Assembly (NCBI GenBank): GCA_023146355.1
Contig: JAGLCH010000004.1
Span: forward strand, 1 to 5,385
Direction of reading: 5' to 3'
DNA from: Bacteriovoracaceae bacterium
GTDB taxonomy: Bacteria; Bdellovibrionota; Bacteriovoracia; Bacteriovoracales; Bacteriovoracaceae
DNA length: 5,385 nucleotides
The notes below the pieces were generated by a model. It did not search any database. It saw only the letters and a program-made list of their open reading frames with translations, and was not told the DNA's origin. A program made the translations under genes and the position numbers. Position 1 is the first letter of the stretch. Every line of letters starts with the position of its first letter. Below are positions 1 through 3,844 of the stretch, one piece after another.

Positions 1-288
1 ACCACCTAAATTCCAGTTATGATTTTTAGCAGCGTGTGTCAAAACGACATAACCACCAAAAATCAGGCCCGCATATAGACCCAAAGAGCCGCCAACAGCA
101 ATAGACCTTTCGCTGGTTCCAAAGGCCAGAGACGCTGTTCCCAGCATTGCTCCACCTACCGTTCCGTAGAGCGCCATCGCCGCCAGTGCTTTCGCTTTGG
201 CATCAATTGCATAAGCATTAGAGGCCGCAGTAAAAGAGGTTATTAGTGCAAGTGCAATAAGGAGTGTTTTAATCTTTTGTCCAATCAT
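1..288 (-). CDS. Small exported or inner-membrane protein, unknown function (3' end beyond window)
   Basis: I do not recognise a family. The frame is open from an ATG at 286-288 to the left edge, giving 96 codons without a stop, so the C-terminus is missing. Residues 1-27 look like a Sec signal peptide: a basic start (K5, K7), a hydrophobic core at about 9-21, and an AYA|ID cleavage site after A27. The rest has two glycine- and alanine-rich hydrophobic stretches, about 37-57 and 62-84, with small-residue spacing of the glycine-zipper kind (GTVGGAMLG, then GGSLGLYAGLIFGG). This suggests two packed membrane helices joined by a short polar turn (GTSERS). The start lies one base after the stop of the YraN-like gene and has no visible Shine-Dalgarno, so translation probably depends on coupling to that gene. 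Its placement in the operon tail says nothing specific about its job. Coding is likely because a clean signal peptide is followed by a coherent membrane pattern. Confidence 0.72.
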   Translation of the reverse strand, partial: MIGQKIKTLLIALALITSFTAASNAYAIDAKAKALAAMALYGTVGGAMLGTASLAFGTSERSIAVGGSLGLYAGLIFGGYVVLTHAAKNHNWNLGG

Positions 289-289
289 A

Positions 290-604
290 TTAATAGGATA
301 AGAAAGGAGAATCTCTTTGGCAAATATTTGTGCTAACTAATTTCAATTCGACGTTTTTATCTAATAAAATGGCCAGTAACTGACATGAATTCTTGAGGCG
401 TTTTAGCTGTTTGGGCGCAATTACCCCACTAGACTTGACTTCAATGACCTCTATTTTACCTCTTATATACCTAATAATATCCAACTGACCAACTCCATAG
501 TCCCTCAAAACCTGAGGCCAAATGATAAAAGGGATCCCATCTGCATGTAGCCTTATAGACCATAAGCACTCTAGCCTATCCCCTCGTTGTCCTTTTGAAA
601 TCAA
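290..604 (-). CDS. YraN-like (UPF0102) putative endonuclease-fold protein
   Basis: A 104-aa protein in the position where YraN/UPF0102 proteins often occur, directly after rnhB. The family has a predicted restriction-endonuclease-like fold and no settled cellular role. Visible matches are an N-terminal GDRLE block (8-12), a GQLDII block (39-44) in place of the usual GEIDLI, then EVIEVKSS (52-59), which gives the PD-(D/E)xK core D42, E55, K57. A PKQLKRL segment (64-70) matches the family's basic Kq..rl helix. The usual glutamate just before the core Asp is glutamine (Q40). The family usually runs about 115-125 aa, so this copy is slightly short. The start is a TTG at 602-604 preceded by AAAGGAG at 610-616 with a 5-nt spacer. 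There is no in-frame ATG, and an in-frame TAG at 623-625 limits any extension. It overlaps the rnhB stop by 4 nt (TTGA). The assignment rests on motif and position only. Confidence 0.75.
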   Translation of the reverse strand: MISKGQRGDRLECLWSIRLHADGIPFIIWPQVLRDYGVGQLDIIRYIRGKIEVIEVKSSGVIAPKQLKRLKNSCQLLAILLDKNVELKLVSTNICQRDSPFLSY

Positions 605-1296
605 ACATGCTCCTTTACCCCCCTAAAACTTCTCCGATGAATGGGGGTGACACCGAGTTTTACAATGGCGGCCTTGTGAGCAACTGTAGGATAGCCAGCA
701 TGGGATTCAAGTCCATAACCAGGATATTGCTCCCCTAATCGAGTCATTAATCCATCGCGATACTCCTTAGCAATAACGGAAGCGAGTCCTATTAAAACTG
801 ACTTACTATCACCCTTCACTATTGTTTCTGCCAAAATAATATCGGGGAGACCAGCGGGGGTTTTATTTCCATCAATTAAAAGAATTCCCGCCTCACCATC
901 GTGACAGCAGATAAAGGAGTCGGCCATCCCAAGTAAGGATGCATTGAGAATATTTATTTCATCAATCTTAGTTGGTGAAACTTCAGAGATTGAAAAAGAA
1001 AGAGTGAAAGAACTCTCCTCTCTTAGTAAATATTTTTCCCCTGGTGCAAGAGAATCTACCTCCACTCCAAGTAGCTGCAGAATCTTCAGTCTCTTTTTGG
1101 CAGTCAACTTTTTTGAGTCGGTGATACCAATCCCTTGAAGATCAGAAAGTAGACGAGATATTTTTGAAAAATCATCAAACTTCAAAAAAGCGGTTGCTGC
1201 GACTACAGGCCCTGCCAATGGTCCACGCCCCACTTCGTCAACTCCTGCTATAAAAGAGTGATCGTCTCCTAAGTAATTAAGGTCAAAAATATTCAT
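601..1296 (-). CDS. rnhB: Ribonuclease HII
   Basis: Cleaves the RNA strand of RNA-DNA hybrids and nicks 5' of single ribonucleotides embedded in DNA, starting ribonucleotide excision repair in the cytoplasm. The sequence shows the family's ordered motifs: GVDEVGRGPLAGPV (18-31) with catalytic D20 and E21, the TDSKKL block (59-64), LLIDGN (139-144) with D142, and VKGDS (160-164) with D163. These match E. coli D16, E17, D108 and D126. SVIAK (173-177), HAGYPT (199-204) and HRRSF (220-224) follow. At 231 aa it is longer than the roughly 198-aa E. coli enzyme, with extra sequence mainly at about 41-58 and 80-105. The ATG at 1294-1296 has a GGAAAG Shine-Dalgarno at 1304-1309 with a 7-nt spacer. An intrinsic terminator lies only about 20 nt upstream, so expression probably depends on read-through or transcript processing. 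The stop overlaps the next gene's TTG start. Confidence 0.97.
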   Translation of the reverse strand: MNIFDLNYLGDDHSFIAGVDEVGRGPLAGPVVAATAFLKFDDFSKISRLLSDLQGIGITDSKKLTAKKRLKILQLLGVEVDSLAPGEKYLLREESSFTLSFSISEVSPTKIDEINILNASLLGMADSFICCHDGEAGILLIDGNKTPAGLPDIILAETIVKGDSKSVLIGLASVIAKEYRDGLMTRLGEQYPGYGLESHAGYPTVAHKAAIVKLGVTPIHRRSFRGVKEHV

Positions 1297-1314
1297 ATAT
1301 TCGCTTTCCAGATG

Positions 1315-1350
1315 AAAAAAAGGCCCGTAAAACGGGCCTCTTCTTTTTTT
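1315..1350 (-). terminator. Intrinsic terminator after rplS, possibly bidirectional
   Basis: A perfect 8-bp stem, AGGCCCGT at 1321-1328 against ACGGGCCT at 1332-1339, has a 3-nt loop. On the minus strand it is followed by a run of T from 1320 down to 1315, the classic Rho-independent form, and it lies 27 nt after the rplS stop. The plus strand also has a T-rich tract (1341-1350), so the element could act both ways, although I see no plus-strand gene reading into it. Confidence 0.88.
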
Positions 1351-1365
1351 GAATTTGGTCGAAGA

Positions 1366-1728
1366 TTATCTTCTGTCGTAATCGATTGCGATTCTAGCAG
1401 ATTTACCAGAACGGTCACGAAGGTAGTAAAGCTTAGCACGTCTAGACTTACCACGTTGTACGATTTTGATCTCATCTACGTTTGGTGAGTGGAAAGGAAA
1501 AACTCTTTCTACGCCAATACCAGAAGAAACCTTACGAACTCTAAAGTGACCAGAGAGTCTATTCTTCTCTTTGATTGCGATAACAACGCCTTGAAAAATC
1601 TGAATACGTGATTTCGCACCTTCAGTAATCTTAGCGTGTACAGCAACAGTATCCCCAGTTCTAAAATCAGGGTACTTTTCAACATTAGGGTTCTTGTGAT
1701 CTTCATTTACGATGTCGATTAAATTCAT
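1366..1728 (-). CDS. rplS: 50S ribosomal protein L19
   Basis: Structural protein of the large ribosomal subunit, located at the 30S-50S interface. The 120-aa sequence carries the L19 hallmarks: FRTGDTVAVHAKITEG (22-37), RIQIFQGVVIAIK (41-53), a RVRKVSSGIGVERVFP block (63-78) followed by HSPNVD, and the basic RRAKLYYLRDRSGKSARI segment (96-113). Length fits the family (about 115-120 aa). An ATG at 1732-1734 would add two residues, but the TAGGAG Shine-Dalgarno at 1735-1740 touches that codon, whereas the ATG at 1726-1728 has a 6-nt spacer, so I start there. It follows trmD and the SPOUT methyltransferase, as in trmD operons. A 91-nt untranslated leader lies upstream and an intrinsic terminator downstream, so rplS appears to be the last strongly transcribed gene of the upper operon. 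Confidence 0.98.
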   Translation of the reverse strand: MNLIDIVNEDHKNPNVEKYPDFRTGDTVAVHAKITEGAKSRIQIFQGVVIAIKEKNRLSGHFRVRKVSSGIGVERVFPFHSPNVDEIKIVQRGKSRRAKLYYLRDRSGKSARIAIDYDRR

Positions 1729-1734
1729 CTTCAT

Positions 1735-1740
1735 CTCCTA
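1735..1740 (-). promoter_or_regulatory. Shine-Dalgarno of rplS; decides the start
   Basis: On the minus strand TAGGAG directly abuts an ATG at 1732-1734 and stands 6 nt before the next in-frame ATG at 1726-1728. Zero spacing does not support initiation, so the second ATG is the likely start of L19. Confidence 0.8.
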
Positions 1741-1754
1741 CTTCAGTTATTCTC

Positions 1755-1814
1755 CAGAGGCCTGCGATATGAAGGCTTTCGCGAATAAATATTTCAATAT
1801 GAACTCAGAGGCCT
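1755..1814. repeat. 9-bp direct repeat flanking the rplS leader
   Basis: CAGAGGCCT occurs at 1755-1763 and again at 1806-1814, 42 bp apart, in the short non-coding gap before rplS. Its core AGGCCT is self-complementary, so in RNA the two copies could pair as a 6-bp outer stem. Between them, GCGA and TCGC (minus strand, around 1764-1785) could form a small inner stem. This could be an L19 leader structure or chance. No protein-coding frame in the gap looks real. Confidence 0.35.
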
Positions 1815-1819
1815 ATAAT

Positions 1820-2383
1820 TTATCTATTTCGCAAGCGATCTAGATAAATTGCAACTGCCGAACGAACAGATAAATGGTTGTACCCATCTTCTGCTGCTCC
1901 AAAAATTGGCCCAAGCTTAAAATCAGCTTGATCGACAACGCTGGCATTCAATCCCCATCCTGTACCAAATAATAGTAAACATGGAACTTTGTCAAGCTTC
2001 ATGCGCTCTACCAGTGATTTTTCATCACCCGTAAATTCATCAAAATTTGCACCAGTAACGGCGATTATCGGTGCAATTCCCTCTTTTTCTTCAATCCATT
2101 TATAGGCGTCTTCCACGCTATTGGCGATACGCGCAACGGCCAATGCATCCTGCCGATCTGGATTATAAAGGGCCGCCTTGTCTTCTTCCCAGTGACCTAA
2201 GATTCGACCAACAAGCTCATGTTGGGCCTTAAGTGGGGTAATGATAAAGTACTTTTTCACTCCAAAAGTCCTACAACTTCTTGAAATGTCATGAATATCT
2301 AGATTAGTTACCGAGGTGGTTACAACCTCTCCCCTTTTATTATCGATAGGATGGTGTACTAGTCCCAAATAGAGATTACTCAT
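1820..2383 (-). CDS. TrmD-linked SPOUT-fold RNA methyltransferase family protein
   Basis: A 187-aa protein of the SAM-dependent RNA methyltransferase family typified by Thermotoga maritima TM1570, often encoded beside trmD. Its substrate is not established as far as I know. The N-terminus (YLGLVHHPIDNKRGEVVTTS, 5-24) and the DIHDISRSCRTFGVKKYFIITP region (29-50) are typical of the family. The C-terminal half shows SPOUT trefoil-knot SAM-binding features: a strand and glycine loop LLLFGTGWGL (136-145) and a closing YNHLSVRSAVAIYLDRL segment (168-184), where the NHLSVRSA turn-helix is characteristic. Start: ATG at 2381-2383, with GGAG at 2391-2394 and a 7-nt spacer. It overlaps the trmD 3' end by 8 nt, so the two are probably translated together. 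Placement suggests a modification of rRNA or tRNA, but that is inference. It may act as a dimer like other SPOUT enzymes. Confidence 0.88.
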   Translation of the reverse strand: MSNLYLGLVHHPIDNKRGEVVTTSVTNLDIHDISRSCRTFGVKKYFIITPLKAQHELVGRILGHWEEDKAALYNPDRQDALAVARIANSVEDAYKWIEEKEGIAPIIAVTGANFDEFTGDEKSLVERMKLDKVPCLLLFGTGWGLNASVVDQADFKLGPIFGAAEDGYNHLSVRSAVAIYLDRLRNR

Positions 2384-3143
2384 TTTCTTGCTCCGAATAA
2401 ATATGATAGAGGTCAGCTCGGTGATCTCGAGTTACTCTGAGCTTCTCCTTGTGGCGAAACTCGTCAATTTTAGCATGGTTTCCTGAAAGCAAAATGCTTG
2501 GAGGTTCTTTCCCCTCAAACTCTCTTGGCCTGGTATACTGAGGATGCTCTAAAAGGAGGTCATTAAAGCTATCAAACTCAGCGCTTCCCGAGTTTCCAAG
2601 TGCTCCTGGAGTAAATCGTACAGCAGAATCTAAAACGGTCATAACCGCAATTTCTCCCCCTGTGAGAACATAATCGCCAATTGAGATGGTCTCATCAACA
2701 TAATTCTCAAGAAAACGCTCATCAATTCCCTCGTAACGCCCACAAATGAAGACTAGGTCTTTAGAGTCTGATTCTCCCCAGTGAGTTAAAGCAAACTCTT
2801 TGCAGTAATCATTGTCCCATACCCTACCCCGAGGGCCGGTATAAATGATGTGGAGCTTGGCCCTGTAGTCATCTCCATATTTTCCGGGGATGACCACTCC
2901 CTCGATAAGGGCATTTTTTAAAATATCGGCGCGCATCACCATCCCCTGACCTCCGCCATAGGGGGTTGCATCAACACCTTTATAGTCTTTAGAACAGTAA
3001 TCTCGTAACTGAATAGCACTCACCTCAAAATTGATGCCACGTGCACCGTTAAAGGTTTGACCTGCCACTCCAGATTCAAGAAAAGGGGTAAAAATCTCGG
3101 GAAAAATAGATATGATCCAAATTCGCTTCTTAGTTACGCTCAC
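2376..3143 (-). CDS. trmD: tRNA (guanine-N1)-methyltransferase, m1G37
   Basis: Transfers methyl from SAM to N1 of G37 in tRNAs with G36, preventing +1 frameshifting; usually essential and cytoplasmic. Ordered family motifs are visible over the normal 255 aa: IFPEIF (13-18), DATPYGGGQGMVM (58-70), the SAM-knot loops ICGRYEGIDER (133-143) and SIGDYVLTGGE (154-164), RFTPG (176-180), FDSF (190-193), HPQYTRP (200-206) and ILLSGNHAKIDEFR (217-230). R176 and D191 correspond to the catalytic R154 and D169 of E. coli TrmD. The start is a GTG at 3141-3143 with AGAGG at 3150-3154 and a 6-nt spacer, inside the end of rimM (14-nt overlap). There is no in-frame ATG before the conserved IWIISIFPEIF segment, so GTG is well supported. 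The N-terminus is about six residues longer than in E. coli. Confidence 0.98.
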   Translation of the reverse strand: MSVTKKRIWIISIFPEIFTPFLESGVAGQTFNGARGINFEVSAIQLRDYCSKDYKGVDATPYGGGQGMVMRADILKNALIEGVVIPGKYGDDYRAKLHIIYTGPRGRVWDNDYCKEFALTHWGESDSKDLVFICGRYEGIDERFLENYVDETISIGDYVLTGGEIAVMTVLDSAVRFTPGALGNSGSAEFDSFNDLLLEHPQYTRPREFEGKEPPSILLSGNHAKIDEFRHKEKLRVTRDHRADLYHIYSEQENE

Positions 3144-3669
3144 TGATAACCTCTGGCAACGTAACCTCTAGCCTATTTGACTCTGGGTCGATTAATTGAA
3201 CAAAGTTTGGAATATTGAGAACATCAACTAACCCAAAATCAGAAGTAGCAATTTCAAAGATATCCTGAAAACCATTGTCATAGACATTTTTTACAATACC
3301 AATTTTCTCTCCACTTTGGTGGTCAAAAACCTCAGCATTAATCATGTCAGAAATATAGTATTCTTCATCTTCGAGAGCGGGGAACTCATCTCTTCCGATA
3401 TGAATAGTAAAAGGGATCATTGCCTCTACATCATTGCGATTTTCAACATTTTCAAGTCTTGCAATAACCTTATTGCCAACTCGAATACTTGCCACCTTAA
3501 CTAGCTGTCCCTGAGCATCAACAGTACTCCCCTTCTCTTTGGGGTAAATAGTAATCGTGCTCCCCTTTTTTATTACACTTTCATCTTTATTGTAGAGAAA
3601 AAAGGAAAACTCACCACGAATTCCATGGGGTTTCACACAAAAACCAAGCTCAACAAGATCTGTTGTCAT
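3130..3669 (-). CDS. rimM: Ribosome maturation factor RimM
   Basis: Assists late assembly of the 30S head by binding near S19 and 16S rRNA helices. The 179-aa length is standard. The N-terminal RimM domain (about 5-90) opens with LGFCVKPHGIRGEFSF (8-23), matching the family's G-x-x-x-x-x-H-G-[IL]-[RK]-G-E signature. The C-terminal PRC-barrel domain (about 102-174) begins at the diagnostic EEYYISDMINAEVF (102-115) and ends with LNIPNFVQLIDPESNRLEVTLPE (151-173). Start: ATG at 3667-3669 with AAGGAG just upstream (GGAG at 3674-3677, 4-nt spacer). It is the first gene of the minus-strand cluster here. Upstream lies a divergent gene rather than the rpsP and KH-domain genes often found before rimM, so the operon probably has its own promoter in 3670-3780. 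It overlaps trmD by 14 nt. Confidence 0.97.
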   Translation of the reverse strand: MTTDLVELGFCVKPHGIRGEFSFFLYNKDESVIKKGSTITIYPKEKGSTVDAQGQLVKVASIRVGNKVIARLENVENRNDVEAMIPFTIHIGRDEFPALEDEEYYISDMINAEVFDHQSGEKIGIVKNVYDNGFQDIFEIATSDFGLVDVLNIPNFVQLIDPESNRLEVTLPEVISERN

Positions 3670-3699
3670 AATGCTCCTTACTTTTTAAATTAAAGCTCT

Positions 3700-3738
3700 T
3701 ATTTAGCAAGAATATACGCTATTTTCAAAGAATTTCTA
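3700..3738 (-). promoter_or_regulatory. Candidate promoter region for the rimM operon
   Basis: Two overlapping sigma70-like options read towards rimM. One is TAGAAA (3733-3738), a 16-nt spacer and TATATT (3711-3716, one mismatch to the -10 consensus). The other is TTGAAA (3723-3728, one mismatch to the -35 consensus), a 17-nt spacer and a weak -10 TAAATA (3700-3705). AT-rich sequence makes chance matches likely, but a promoter is needed here because the neighbour is divergent. Confidence 0.4.
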
Positions 3739-3765
3739 TGCCCCTTAGCTTTTAGCACTCTGTAT

Positions 3766-3795
3766 TTGCCCCATTACAAAATCTGGGATAACAAT
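3766..3795 (+). promoter_or_regulatory. Weak candidate promoter for the deiminase gene
   Basis: TTGCCC (3766-3771) and AACAAT (3790-3795) are separated by 18 nt, each four of six to the sigma70 consensus, about 50 nt before the ATG. It is a poor match and could be chance; an alternative sigma factor or an unseen activator is possible. The remaining bases of the 3670-3844 gap show no coding frame or strong hairpin. Confidence 0.25.
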
Positions 3796-3844
3796 GAGGA
3801 CCCAAAACACACCCTAAGCAACCAACATAAGAAGGAAAGATTGT

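Noticed and set aside
944..1138. Plus-strand open frame within rnhB
   Set aside because: It is antisense to conserved RNase HII coding sequence and its translation shows no recognisable motif.
1729..1734. Upstream ATG as the L19 start (two extra residues)
   Set aside because: The Shine-Dalgarno TAGGAG directly touches this ATG, and the next ATG at 1726-1728 has a normal 6-nt spacer.
1765..1800. A separate promoter for rplS using TTGAAA in the leader
   Set aside because: No acceptable -10 hexamer lies at 16-18 nt from it.
3784..3804. TGGG/CCCA inverted repeat upstream of the deiminase gene as an operator
   Set aside because: Only 4 bp per arm with a 13-nt gap, expected by chance.
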